NCBI GenBank assembly: GCA_963817025.1
Contig: CAWFML010000004.1
Span: 248,001 to 312,000, forward strand
Reading direction: 5' to 3'
Source of the DNA: JACMLC01 sp963817025
Lineage (GTDB): Bacteria > Acidobacteriota > Blastocatellia > Pyrinomonadales > Pyrinomonadaceae
DNA: 64,000 nucleotides
Each line of letters starts with the position of its first letter. The first letter of the stretch is position 1. Below are positions 1 through 8,056 of the stretch, piece after piece. The translations under genes were made by a program, and so were the position numbers. Under the pieces are notes generated by a model, which saw only the letters and a program-made list of their open reading frames with translations, had not been told where the DNA came from and searched no databases.

Positions 1-184
1 GCGCGAACAAGACATGCACATGATTCATTGTGCCGTTAATAGTTAGCGCAGGAGAGTTAAATTCCCGACAAATCGTAGCGAGATAGGCATGCAGTTCTGA
101 TTCTACAACTGGAGTAATAAGCGGCTCACGATGTTTAGTGCTGAAAACCAGATGAACGAGGATAGAGGATAAAGATTGAGGCAT
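1..184 (-). CDS. IS200/IS605-type Y1 (HUH) transposase, N-terminal part, cut by window edge
   Basis: Reading the minus strand from the ATG at 184 gives about 61 residues beginning MPQSLSSILVHLVFSTKHRE and reaching NHVHVLF at the window edge. The opening (hydrophobic strand, FSTKHRE) and the H-V-H pair at residues 55-57 match IS200-like transposases, where the two His bind the divalent metal of the single-strand nuclease and a Tyr further on is the nucleophile. That Tyr lies outside the window, so activity cannot be judged. REP-like hairpins lie just upstream (205-300), as is typical of RAYT/IS200 loci. The family is clear; whether it is a mobile IS or a domesticated RAYT is not. Confidence 0.85.
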   Translation of the reverse strand, partial: MPQSLSSILVHLVFSTKHREPLITPVVESELHAYLATICREFNSPALTINGTMNHVHVLFA

Positions 185-204
185 GGCAACCCTCGCTGTC
201 TTTA

Positions 205-300
205 TTTCGCCCCGTTAGGGCTTGAAATGTGTAGGCCGATTGTAACCTGGGGCGATGCCCCAGGCTGTTGCATTACGCTCTTTCAGAGCTAAAATACCAC
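205..300. repeat. REP-like hairpin cluster beside the transposase
   Basis: Three short hairpins follow one another. GCCC/GGGC lies at 209-221. A perfect CCTGGGGC-GAT-GCCCCAGG stem lies at 246-264. GCTCT-TTC-AGAGC lies at 77-89 of the third hundred (277-289). Short GC hairpins next to an IS200-type transposase are the usual arrangement of REP/RAYT systems. The theme of CCCC/GGGG hairpins recurs at 24.6-24.8 kb. Confidence 0.6.
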
Positions 301-330
301 AACTTTGAATTTCGATTTTAGCCCGCTTTT

Positions 331-3249
331 TTATTCCACACCGACGAGTTCTGTCTCTTCCGGCAGCCGGAAAACTTCTCTGGCGGGTTTGAGCGGGCGC
401 ATGAGCCAGTAGGGTCTGCGCGTGCCATCGGGCGAATGTTTATCGGCAGGGCGCGTCATCTTGAGCCACTTCCTGTAGACCTCGTGCGCCTTGTGCGTGT
501 CCACGGAGATGTCGCCCGCTGCGTCGTTTGGCGCGGCGCGCTTGACGCGCACGGCTTGATGCCAGCAGTGCATTCCGGAGATGGGGTCAGGGTGGACGGG
601 GAAGGTCAGGTTTTGATGGACGCCGACATCCGTCCACCAGATTTTCAGTGTGTCGGGATCAGCGGACTGGTAAGGCCCGCCGCCTTTCCTGCGCTTCATG
701 GCCCACTCGTCTGCGCTCCTGTCCAGAGACACCGTCGCCATCATCTGCCGCTGGCCCGCATCCGCCAGTTTCCAGCGGCCCATGTGATGACTGCATGCGA
801 CGATGCCGGGGCGTATGCCCTCCGTCACCCATGCTTTCAAAACAAAGTAGCCGATCTCCGTTTCGACGCGAACCAGCTCGCCCGTGCGAACTCCGAGCTG
901 CGCGGCATGCGTCGGGTGAATCCAGAGCGGGTTAGTATGCGAGATTTCATCGAGCCATTTGGCGTTTGCGCTTCGCGTGTGAATCTGCGTCGCCAGACGA
1001 AAGGTAGAGATGAGAACTGTCTGGTCTTCCTCCAAATTTTCCGGATGAATGTGGCTCTTGATATAAGTCGGAATCGCATACTCGTGCCATCCCCATTCTG
1101 CGAGCGTGCGCGAGTAAAATTCCAGACGCCCGCTCGGCGTCGGAAAGCCTCTTAAGATTTCATCGTCCACCTTGACGCCGACCAGTCTTCTGCCATCTGC
1201 ATCCGGGTCAGGGCTGGCGATGGGCACGATGTTTGTCGAAGCGGGCTTTGGCGTCCTTGTATAAACGCGACCAAAATGATCTTCACGTAAATCTTCAAGC
1301 TCATCAGGCGGCACGACCTCTTCATAAATCGCGCCGACCTTCTTGCGTATCTCGTAGGCTCCGTAGCGGCGCATGAATTCGAGCGGCGTCAGCTTTTCCG
1401 CCGCCGCTCTCTCTTTCAAACCCGGCACGGAATTTTCAAAGATATAGCCGTAATATTCATCCACGCCGAGACGCTCTCCCGGCTGCTCTTTCGATTCGAC
1501 GTACTGCCGTATGCCGAGGCTGCCGTCAGGGTCTATGCGCCACGTCAGTTCCATCCAGAACTCGTTCTCTTCCCAGACCTCGCCGGGATTTATTTCGCGC
1601 GTGTCTTTAATCTTTTCGCCCAGCCTTTCACGCGCTTCCCTAAGGACGGGCTGGCGAAATCCTATCCACTGCGCGTCATGAGTCTCGTAAGAATGCAGGT
1701 CGTGTCTTTCAGAGCCGTGGCCCATCGGCAGGATATAGTCTGCAAAGTAAGAGGACTCGTTCCACGTCGGCGTCAGCGCGACATAGCAGCCGATGAGGCT
1801 CTCGTCACTCAGGGCTTCGACCCAGGAGAAGCCGTCCGGGTTAGTCCAGACAGGGTTATAGACGCGCGTGAAATAGACTTCCAGTTTCCCGCGCCCGTCC
1901 TTCAAAAAATGCGGCAGCATGAACGACAGCTCGTTCATCCCCAGAGGATATTCGACGGGCCACGTCAGCTCGTTCCAGGTGTGCGGATGCGGCGGCGTAT
2001 AAATAGGCTTCGGCACAAACTTGTTCCACGCGTTCGGAAAGACGCCGCCCTCAGTTGCCACCGCGCCGAGCAGCGCGTTGAGCATAAAGAGCGTGCGCGC
2101 CACCTGCCAGCCGCCGCTGTTGCCGGATGCAGCGCTACGCCAGTTATGAGAAGAGAAACGCGTGCCCGCAGTCGCTACCACTTTGGCGACTTCTTCGATG
2201 ACGCGCGCATCCACGCCCGATTCCTTTTCCGCGTTCTCGAAGGTATAGCTTTTATAAAGATTCTTTAAGACCAGCTCGAAGGTCTGGAAATCCGTCGGCA
2301 GCTCAGGATTTTCGACCGCCAGAAACTCTTCCCAGTTCCACCAGCGGCGCACGAACTCGCGGTTATAGAGATTGTGCTGAATCAGGTAGTTGGCAATCGA
2401 GAGGACGATGGCGGCTTCAGAACCCGGATAGGGCGCGAGCCAGAAATCCGCGTGCGTCGCCGTTTGCGAAAGCCGCGTGTCAAAGACGATCAACTTTGCG
2501 CCCGCAGCCTTGCCGTCAATCACGCGTTGCGCGTGCGGGTTGAAATAATGGCCCGCTTCCAGATGAGAACTGATGAGCAGGATGACTTTCGCATTCGCAT
2601 GGTCAGGGCTTGGCCTGTCCATCCCGAGCCAGAATTGATAACCCGCGCGGCTCGATGACGAACAGACATTCGTATGCGAGTTATGCCCGTCCACGCCCCA
2701 CGCCGCGAGGATTCTTTCCGTAAATCCATCTTCGCCCGGACGCCCGACGTGATACATCACTTCGTTGTGCCGCTGCTCGACAATCGCGCGCCGGATGCGT
2801 GCGGCGATGTCGTCAAGAGCCTCGTCCCAACCGACGCGCTCCCACTTGCCTTCGCCGCGTTTTCCGGCGCGTTTGAGAGGGTAAAGAATCCTGTCCGGGT
2901 CTGTGATTTGATTAAGCGTCGCAGGGCCTTTGGCGCAGTTGCGACCACGCGAGCCGGGATGCTCAGGGTTGCCCTCGAATTTTCTGATCTGCAAGCTCTC
3001 CTTATCAACATAGGCCAGCAGCCCGCACGCCGACTCGCAGTTAAAGCACGTCGTCGGCACAAGCATGTAACGACGCTCTTCACGTTTGGGCCAGCTTTTG
3101 GATTCCAGCTCGACCCAATCATCCCAACGCTCCTTCGGCGGAAACGCGGCCAGATGAATCCGGCTCGGCCCCGGATAAAATGTCTCGCCCCGCGCCTCTG
3201 TTTCTTCGCGCGCCGCGCTGACGCGCTCATTGAGTTTCTTCAGGTTCAT
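331..3249 (-). CDS. Molybdopterin (Mo/W-bisPGD) oxidoreductase, DMSO-reductase family catalytic subunit
   Basis: 972 aa. The N-terminal [4Fe-4S] motif is C68-x2-C71-x3-C75 with C105. It is followed by the usual molybdopterin domains and a C-terminal dinucleotide-binding domain around residues 740-900 (AWVTEGIRPGIVACSHHMGRW). In the segment where formate dehydrogenases carry the Mo-ligand Sec/Cys, this protein has TNVCSSSS, so C196 is the likely metal ligand. No twin-arginine signal is visible at the N-terminus, so it probably acts on the cytoplasmic side. The fused ferredoxin/NrfD subunit at 4151-5689 lies upstream on the same strand and is the obvious redox partner to the quinone pool. The substrate cannot be named: formate, sulfur oxyanions and other substrates are all possible. 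There is no clear Shine-Dalgarno before the ATG, and a palindromic repeat lies upstream (3281-3382). Confidence 0.88.
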   Translation of the reverse strand: MNLKKLNERVSAAREETEARGETFYPGPSRIHLAAFPPKERWDDWVELESKSWPKREERRYMLVPTTCFNCESACGLLAYVDKESLQIRKFEGNPEHPGSRGRNCAKGPATLNQITDPDRILYPLKRAGKRGEGKWERVGWDEALDDIAARIRRAIVEQRHNEVMYHVGRPGEDGFTERILAAWGVDGHNSHTNVCSSSSRAGYQFWLGMDRPSPDHANAKVILLISSHLEAGHYFNPHAQRVIDGKAAGAKLIVFDTRLSQTATHADFWLAPYPGSEAAIVLSIANYLIQHNLYNREFVRRWWNWEEFLAVENPELPTDFQTFELVLKNLYKSYTFENAEKESGVDARVIEEVAKVVATAGTRFSSHNWRSAASGNSGGWQVARTLFMLNALLGAVATEGGVFPNAWNKFVPKPIYTPPHPHTWNELTWPVEYPLGMNELSFMLPHFLKDGRGKLEVYFTRVYNPVWTNPDGFSWVEALSDESLIGCYVALTPTWNESSYFADYILPMGHGSERHDLHSYETHDAQWIGFRQPVLREARERLGEKIKDTREINPGEVWEENEFWMELTWRIDPDGSLGIRQYVESKEQPGERLGVDEYYGYIFENSVPGLKERAAAEKLTPLEFMRRYGAYEIRKKVGAIYEEVVPPDELEDLREDHFGRVYTRTPKPASTNIVPIASPDPDADGRRLVGVKVDDEILRGFPTPSGRLEFYSRTLAEWGWHEYAIPTYIKSHIHPENLEEDQTVLISTFRLATQIHTRSANAKWLDEISHTNPLWIHPTHAAQLGVRTGELVRVETEIGYFVLKAWVTEGIRPGIVACSHHMGRWKLADAGQRQMMATVSLDRSADEWAMKRRKGGGPYQSADPDTLKIWWTDVGVHQNLTFPVHPDPISGMHCWHQAVRVKRAAPNDAAGDISVDTHKAHEVYRKWLKMTRPADKHSPDGTRRPYWLMRPLKPAREVFRLPEETELVGVE

Positions 3250-3280
3250 AAGCTAACTAATCAAACAAAACTATAGATGA

Positions 3281-3382
3281 GCCACAGAGCGCACAGAGAA
3301 CACAGAGATAAAACTACACATAACATTTAGCATTCTCTGCCTCTGCTTTCCTGCCCTCTGTGGTCTCTGCGCGCTCTGTGGC
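3281..3382. repeat. Iterated-word palindrome, CACAGAG family
   Basis: The left arm reads CCACAGAG-CG-CACAGAG-AA-CACAGAG, a 9-nt period, and the right arm is its imperfect complement ending CTCTGTGGC. It fills the spacer between the DinB-like gene and the molybdoenzyme gene. The same family occurs at 48353-48450 and 57412-57529. Confidence 0.85.
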
Positions 3383-3404
3383 AATAGTGTTTTGGCTCTC
3401 AGAA

Positions 3405-3932
3405 TCATGCTCTTTCAAACAAACGCCTCAACTCGGAAATACGCGACAGGTGATGGTCGTCATGCTCTGCGATGAAAAAGCATAGATCCAAAACGCGTAG
3501 CTGCATTTGCAAGCGCGGGTGGAGCGCGGTCTGCTGGATAAAGGCTTCGTCGTAAGCATCTAAGCGGCGGACGAAATCCATCCTCTCGCGGCGAAAGGCA
3601 GAGAGAAGAGATTCGATTGCAGCCGCATTATGGTTGGCTTCGCGCGTCTTGCGATTCTCCAAATCGGCGGCATAGAGAGTTGCGCGCCCGGCTTCATAAT
3701 CATCGAGGCGATTCATGCCGAGCGATTCCAGGTCGAGCAGGTGGCCCGCGTGCTCCTGTATGGACCACTTGTCGCCGTCGCGCCGCGTCATAAATTCTGC
3801 GTGCAGCGAGCGCGTCAAATCTTCGAGGCGTGCGGGAGTGCCGCGCAATCGTTCGACGACATTCGGATACATCCAGACCGGAAGATGGTCGAAGGAAAAG
3901 TTTCGTGCGAACCAAACGCTGCGCTCAACCAT
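3405..3932 (-). CDS. DinB/YfiT-like four-helix metal-binding protein
   Basis: 175 aa. The sequence has the DinB_2 layout of amphipathic helices with conserved His: HAGHL at 61-64 and EHDDHH at 156-161 near the C-terminus, the three-His metal site of the superfamily. A W-S-I-Q-E-H opening to helix two is typical. Members include metal-dependent hydrolases and thiol transferases (bacillithiol, mycothiol), but most are uncharacterised. It lies between the 55-aa membrane peptide and the molybdoenzyme gene on the same strand, so it is probably cotranscribed; a role in that complex is not established. Confidence 0.75.
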   Translation of the reverse strand: MVERSVWFARNFSFDHLPVWMYPNVVERLRGTPARLEDLTRSLHAEFMTRRDGDKWSIQEHAGHLLDLESLGMNRLDDYEAGRATLYAADLENRKTREANHNAAAIESLLSAFRRERMDFVRRLDAYDEAFIQQTALHPRLQMQLRVLDLCFFIAEHDDHHLSRISELRRLFERA

Positions 3933-3964
3933 AAGAAAGACTCCTCTTAAATGCAGCCCGCGCT

Positions 3965-4132
3965 TTATCTGTCCCGCCGCGAGCGTGCGACGAGTGCGAG
4001 GCCGATGATTAATAGCGGTATCCCTACCCAGAAGGTCTTTGCATCTGCGACCCGCTTGAGATTGAGCACCATTAAAATTGCCGCGCTCAGGATGAACAGG
4101 ATGCCTATCAGTCGCGTGATTGAAGGGGACAT
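3965..4132 (-). CDS. Small two-helix membrane protein (55 aa)
   Basis: The minus strand from the ATG at 4132 encodes 55 residues: a short N-terminus (MSPSITR), a hydrophobic helix at about 8-24, a polar loop with KRVADAK, a second helix at about 34-49 and a basic tail SRRDR. A strong AGGAG lies about 7 nt before the start. It begins 18 nt after the stop of the ferredoxin/NrfD gene, so translation is probably linked. I do not recognise a family. Position and topology suggest an accessory or assembly subunit of the redox complex, which is inference only. Confidence 0.7.
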   Translation of the reverse strand: MSPSITRLIGILFILSAAILMVLNLKRVADAKTFWVGIPLLIIGLALVARSRRDR

Positions 4133-4150
4133 AATTTTTCTCCTGCGCTT

Positions 4151-5689
4151 TTATGCGAGCGGCACGGATTGCCCTGCCTGCACATAGGCGTGTTCGTAAA
4201 GTAAGAGGCCAACGAGAGCGAGCGGGGCTGCGGGCAGCTCAAGCCACGGCGCAAAGCCCCCGATAACCGTCAGCGCGATTCCGGCCCAGAAGTAGGCGCG
4301 GAACCTTCCGCCCGTCATCTCCCACACGGCCAGACGCGCGTGCGCCGTCGGATGCGTGAGCGTCACTTCGCCCCAGATCATCAGTAGGTGCAACAGACTG
4401 GTCGCGCCAAGTACCCAGAGCAGCGTTGAGAGAAGCTCCGGCGACAGGCGAAACGCAAACGGCGCGAGCACGGCAGAGCCGAGCAACAAAGCCTGTATCA
4501 AGAGATGCGGCGGCAGGAGCGGATTCTGCCACAGGTCGCGCGCCTTCGCCTGCGCGAAAAGATAAGCCGTGTAGATGGCCGTCAACGCAGCCAGCGGCAA
4601 CCCCGCGATGATGAGCCACTTTTGCACGTCCGTGCGCCCCAGATAACTGGCGACGAAATGCGCCGCGAGCACAAGCGTGTAGCCAGCGATGATAAATGCT
4701 CCCTTGACCAGCCAGCTTTTCCACTGCGGGCGCGTGAAGATAAGATAGAAGCGTTCCGGGTGCTCTAAATCCCAGATGAGAAGCAGCCCCGTCGCTGCGA
4801 GAAACGCGCCCGCGACAACCGGCGCGACCCACAGCCACAAAGGATTATCCGCTCTCATCAAACCGAACAAAACCAGTAGCAGCGGAACCAGATAAGCTCC
4901 CGTCGCTAAGCCTTTGGTCCACGTGTAGAGACTGACGCGCCAGTCCCACGGAATCGTGTGCGGCACATCGTAAGACAGGAGCGCGGCGGCAGACGAGTTA
5001 TTGAAAGTCGGGTTGCCTGAGACGACCATCTCCGCTCCCTCCAACTGCTCGCTCCACATAAAGAGACCGCCTTCGGGACGGCGCGCGGCCAGCGGGTCGA
5101 GCGTCGCCTGATGCGCTCCCTTATAAAAAAGTTTCGGCAGCGTCTCTTTCTCCGGCCTGCGAACCGTGACCGGCTCACGATTCACAATCTGTGCGACCTT
5201 CGAGAGCGGGTCATGCATGTCTCCGACGAGAATCGCTTCGGTCGGGCAGACGACGACGCACGCAGGCTCTAAGCCCATGTCAATGCGGTGCGCGCAGAAG
5301 TTGCATTTCTCAGCCGAGTGGTCATCAGGATTGATAAAGATAGCGTCGTATGGACAGGCGGCCATGCATGCCTTGCAGCCGATGCAAATGTTTTTATCGA
5401 AATCCACGATGCCGTCCGCGCGCTTGAACATGGCGGTCGTCGGGCAGGCCGTGACGCAGGGAGCGTGCGCGCATTGATTACATCGCGTCACCTGATGCGC
5501 GCGGCGTGCCTGCGGAAACTCGCCGACCTCCACATGCTTGACGTAAGTGCGCGTCACGGAGAGCGGCACATCGTTCTCGGACTTGCAGGCCGTTGTGCAG
5601 GCATGACAGCCGATGCAGCGCGTGTGGTCAATCACTTTGGCCCACTGGGCTTGATTGTTTGGGGTCGCGTAAACCGGAAGTTCTCTCAT
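4151..5689 (-). CDS. Fused four-cluster ferredoxin and NrfD/PsrC-like quinone-interacting membrane subunit
   Basis: 512 aa. Residues 1-160 carry four [4Fe-4S] Cys sets: C25/28/31/35, C70/73/78/82, C102/105/108/112 and C129/132/144/148, as in DmsB/NrfC/PsrB subunits. After a linker, residues about 248-505 form an NrfD-like membrane domain of about eight hydrophobic helices. Family members usually encode these as two genes; here they are one polypeptide. The electron path would be Mo site, Fe-S relay, quinone site in the membrane, in either direction. There is no Tat or Sec signal before the ferredoxin domain, so clusters should face the cytoplasm. It sits downstream of the ABC importer and upstream of the catalytic gene. 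Confidence 0.9.
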   Translation of the reverse strand: MRELPVYATPNNQAQWAKVIDHTRCIGCHACTTACKSENDVPLSVTRTYVKHVEVGEFPQARRAHQVTRCNQCAHAPCVTACPTTAMFKRADGIVDFDKNICIGCKACMAACPYDAIFINPDDHSAEKCNFCAHRIDMGLEPACVVVCPTEAILVGDMHDPLSKVAQIVNREPVTVRRPEKETLPKLFYKGAHQATLDPLAARRPEGGLFMWSEQLEGAEMVVSGNPTFNNSSAAALLSYDVPHTIPWDWRVSLYTWTKGLATGAYLVPLLLVLFGLMRADNPLWLWVAPVVAGAFLAATGLLLIWDLEHPERFYLIFTRPQWKSWLVKGAFIIAGYTLVLAAHFVASYLGRTDVQKWLIIAGLPLAALTAIYTAYLFAQAKARDLWQNPLLPPHLLIQALLLGSAVLAPFAFRLSPELLSTLLWVLGATSLLHLLMIWGEVTLTHPTAHARLAVWEMTGGRFRAYFWAGIALTVIGGFAPWLELPAAPLALVGLLLYEHAYVQAGQSVPLA

Positions 5690-5710
5690 TGAGTCTTATT
5701 ATTCAGTAAG

Positions 5711-5852
5711 GTTTGTTATCAAGCAAGAGTTTCGCGCAAAGGCGCAAAGGAAAAACCGTAAGGCGCAAAGAAATCATCAACTCCTTTGCGCCTTATCTTT
5801 TCTCTTTGCGCCTTTGCGTGAAACTGTTTACCAGTTAGCTTCGATAACAAAC
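5711..5852. repeat. Nested iterated-word palindrome, GCAAAGGC family
   Basis: The inner arms (5728-5825) carry GCGCAAAGGCGCAAAG and its complement CTTTGCGCCTTTGCG. A perfect outer pair GTTTGTTATC (5711-5720) / GATAACAAAC (5843-5852) flanks them, so the whole spacer between the ABC ATPase and the ferredoxin/NrfD gene is one large inverted repeat. The outer right arm touches the ATPase stop codon. Confidence 0.85.
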
Positions 5853-7114
5853 TAAATCAAAGTCCGGCCCGCGCGCTCAGAAGCGAGCGCGTAGTTGGGA
5901 ATGATGCGAAAGGCCGTGAGACCGACGGCGACGCGGTCACCGACGTTGAGGCGCGTCGAGTTGGCTTCAGGCTTGGGGCGCGTGACCATGATGGGAATGC
6001 CCCTTTTCTTTTCGGGCGTGGTGATGGTCACGCTGTAGAGCGGCGCTGCGCCTTCCGCCGGTTGGCGCGCGACCAAATCAAGACGCAGGGTAAGCCGCTC
6101 GTACGCGCCGACGAAATGTATCTCTTCGACGACGCCGTTGGTCAGGCGTTGACATTCGGCGGGGAGCGCGCCCGTCAGGCTCAGACAGACATCTTCCGGG
6201 CGAAAGACGAGCTTGACGGCCTGCCCTTCGCGGAAACGCTGCGCCTCTTCCGGCGCGTGTATGTTGACCGTGCCGATCTCTACGCCTCCCTCGCTGACGA
6301 CGCCGAGCAGCAGGTTGGCCGCGCCCAGAAAGGTAGCGACGTATTCCGTCTCAGGCTTGTTATAAATTTCGTCCGGCGTGCCGATCTGTTCGAGACGCCC
6401 TGCATTGAGAACTGCGATGCGGTCGCCGAGTTCGAGCGCTTCCTCCTGATCGTGCGTGATAAAGATGGAAGGCACGTTGATCTGTTTTAAGAGCGCGCGT
6501 ATCTCGCGGCGAAGTCGCACGCGCGTCTGTGCGTCGAGCGCGCCGAAAGGTTCATCGAAAAGAAGCACCTGCGGTTTGTAGGCGAGCGTGCGCGCGATGG
6601 CGACGCGCTGTTGCTGCCCGCCGGAAAGCTGCGAGGGATATTTCTTGCGATGCTCTTCGAGCCGCACCAGCTTGATTAATTCGTCTATGGTCTCGCCGAT
6701 TTCTTTGCGCGCACGGCGGCGTATGCGCAGACCGTAGCCTATGTTCTGCTCGACCGTCATGCGCGGGAAAAGCGCGTAAGCCTGAAAGATGACGCCGACG
6801 CCGCGCTCTCTGGCCGGAAGTTCCGTCACGTCGTTGCCGTGCAGGATGACGCGGCCCGTGTCCGGCTCTTCCAATCCGGCGATGATGCGCAGGATAGTCG
6901 TCTTGCCGCTCCCGGATGCGCCGAGCAGCACAAGTGATTCTCCCACCGCTACATCGAAATTAATATCTTCCAGCACAACCGTGCCCTTAAAACTCTTGCT
7001 CAAACTGCGCACACTCGCAGCCACCGCCGGAGGCGCAGTCTCCGCCTGAGACGCGGCAGCCATGCTCTCCGCGCCTTCGTCTCCAAAGATAGTTGTTGTC
7101 TCTTCCGGCTGCAT
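5852..7114 (-). CDS. cysA: ABC transporter ATPase of sulfate/molybdate type with C-terminal TOBE domain
   Basis: 420 aa from the ATG at 7114 (a TTG one codon earlier is less likely). Walker A GASGSGKT at about 65-72, signature LSGGQQQR, Walker B LLFDEP and H-loop ITHDQEEAL are intact. About 120 C-terminal residues form a regulatory TOBE-like extension, as in CysA, PotA and ModC-type importers. An acidic, Ala-rich 30-residue N-terminal extension precedes the core. It is the last gene of a binding protein-permease-ATPase set. Sulfate is suggested by the partner binding protein, but molybdate or tungstate is possible because a Mo/W enzyme lies downstream. Confidence 0.85.
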   Translation of the reverse strand: MQPEETTTIFGDEGAESMAAASQAETAPPAVAASVRSLSKSFKGTVVLEDINFDVAVGESLVLLGASGSGKTTILRIIAGLEEPDTGRVILHGNDVTELPARERGVGVIFQAYALFPRMTVEQNIGYGLRIRRRARKEIGETIDELIKLVRLEEHRKKYPSQLSGGQQQRVAIARTLAYKPQVLLFDEPFGALDAQTRVRLRREIRALLKQINVPSIFITHDQEEALELGDRIAVLNAGRLEQIGTPDEIYNKPETEYVATFLGAANLLLGVVSEGGVEIGTVNIHAPEEAQRFREGQAVKLVFRPEDVCLSLTGALPAECQRLTNGVVEEIHFVGAYERLTLRLDLVARQPAEGAAPLYSVTITTPEKKRGIPIMVTRPKPEANSTRLNVGDRVAVGLTAFRIIPNYALASERAGRTLI

Positions 7115-7122
7115 CAATAATT

Positions 7123-7179
7123 CAGTGACGGGTGCCGAGATAAAACTTGTTCTTGCTTGTCACTCGTCACCCGTCACTG
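7123..7179. repeat. Palindromic GTGACNN-family repeat
   Basis: CAGTGACGGGTG at 7123-7134 pairs with CACCCGTCACTG at 7168-7179, and the right arm contains further GTCAC words. It occupies the spacer between the permease and ATPase genes. Related arrays lie at 8017-8056, 30862-30957 and 38436-38520. Confidence 0.8.
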
Positions 7180-7182
7180 TCC

Positions 7183-8019
7183 TTACTCCGTATCAAGCCA
7201 GTCGCGCGCGAAGAAGAGCACGCTGAAGATGGCGAAAGAAAAAAGCGCGAGCACGATGGCGACGGCGTTGGCGGCCTCTACCTGTCCCTCGTTAAATTTG
7301 GCGAAGATGTAGAGCGGCGCGGTCTGCGTGCGATTCGCCAGATTGCCCGACACCAGAATCGTCGAGCCGAACTCGCCGACCGCGCGTGCGAAAGTTAACA
7401 GCGCGCCCGTGACAATCGCGCCGCGCAAACTCGGCAGCGTGACATGCCAGAAGGTCTGCCAGCGCGTCGCGCCGATGGTCGCAGAGGCTTCTTCCAGCGA
7501 ACGGCTCATGGTATCGAAGACCGGCTTGATGACGCCGAACGCGAGCGGGAAGGTGACGAAGATATTGGCGAGGATGATGGCCCAGACAGAAAACATCAGC
7601 CACTCGCCGTTCGGGTCTAACAGTTTGCCAAGCATCCCGTAAGGCCCCCATAACAGCAACAGAGCGAACCCTGCGACGGCTGTCGGAATCGCTGTCGGCA
7701 AAGAGATGGTGACGATCAGCGCGTTGCGCCCCCAGAAGTTGTAACGCGAGAGCACATACGAGGCGAAGAGGCCGAAGAAGACATTGAAGACAGTGGCCCA
7801 AAAGCTCGTCACCATCGAAAGCTTTAAAGCAAAGATGGCTTCCGGCGCAGTCAACGCGGCCCAAAAGCTAGCCAGTCCTTTGCTCGTCCCGAAGATGAAG
7901 ATCGAAGCGAGCGGCAACAGGATGAGCGGCATCATGATGCCCACCATCGCCGCCACGCTCAGAGGCCGCACGACATCAAAGCCGCGCACATGTCTCAAAG
8001 GTGATAACGTAGCACTCAT
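7183..8019 (-). CDS. Sulfate-type ABC permease (CysT/CysW-like), only one in the operon
   Basis: 278 aa with about six hydrophobic segments and the EAA loop (EEASATIGATRWQTFWHVTLPSLRGAI) typical of binding-protein-dependent permeases. Canonical sulfate systems use two permeases, CysT and CysW; here there is one, so it would act as a homodimer as ModB does. The start codon is embedded in the last unit of a heptanucleotide array that fills the spacer from the binding-protein gene, and no ordinary Shine-Dalgarno is seen. Confidence 0.85.
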   Translation of the reverse strand: MSATLSPLRHVRGFDVVRPLSVAAMVGIMMPLILLPLASIFIFGTSKGLASFWAALTAPEAIFALKLSMVTSFWATVFNVFFGLFASYVLSRYNFWGRNALIVTISLPTAIPTAVAGFALLLLWGPYGMLGKLLDPNGEWLMFSVWAIILANIFVTFPLAFGVIKPVFDTMSRSLEEASATIGATRWQTFWHVTLPSLRGAIVTGALLTFARAVGEFGSTILVSGNLANRTQTAPLYIFAKFNEGQVEAANAVAIVLALFSFAIFSVLFFARDWLDTE

Positions 8020-8056
8020 TACTCGTTACTCATCACTCATCACTTGTCACTCGTCA
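8017..8056 (-). repeat. Heptamer array filling the spacer from stop codon to start codon
   Basis: On the minus strand the spacer reads as units GTGACGA, GTGACAA, GTGATGA, GTGATGA, GTAACGA, GTAATGA. The first unit supplies the TGA stop of the binding-protein gene and the last unit supplies the ATG of the permease. There is no complementary arm here, so this is a half-element of the GTGAC family. Confidence 0.9.

Noticed and set aside
205..330. Terminator between the transposase and the molybdoenzyme gene
   Set aside because: An inverted pair GCTAAAAT (288-295) / ATTTTAGC (315-322) exists, but no T-run follows it on the minus strand used by the molybdoenzyme gene.
436..1155. Plus-strand open frame opposite the molybdoenzyme gene
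   Set aside because: Antisense shadow without ribosome site or recognisable domains.
8017..8056. Heptamer arrays as CRISPR-like arrays
   Set aside because: Units are adjacent, only 7 bases long and lack spacers.
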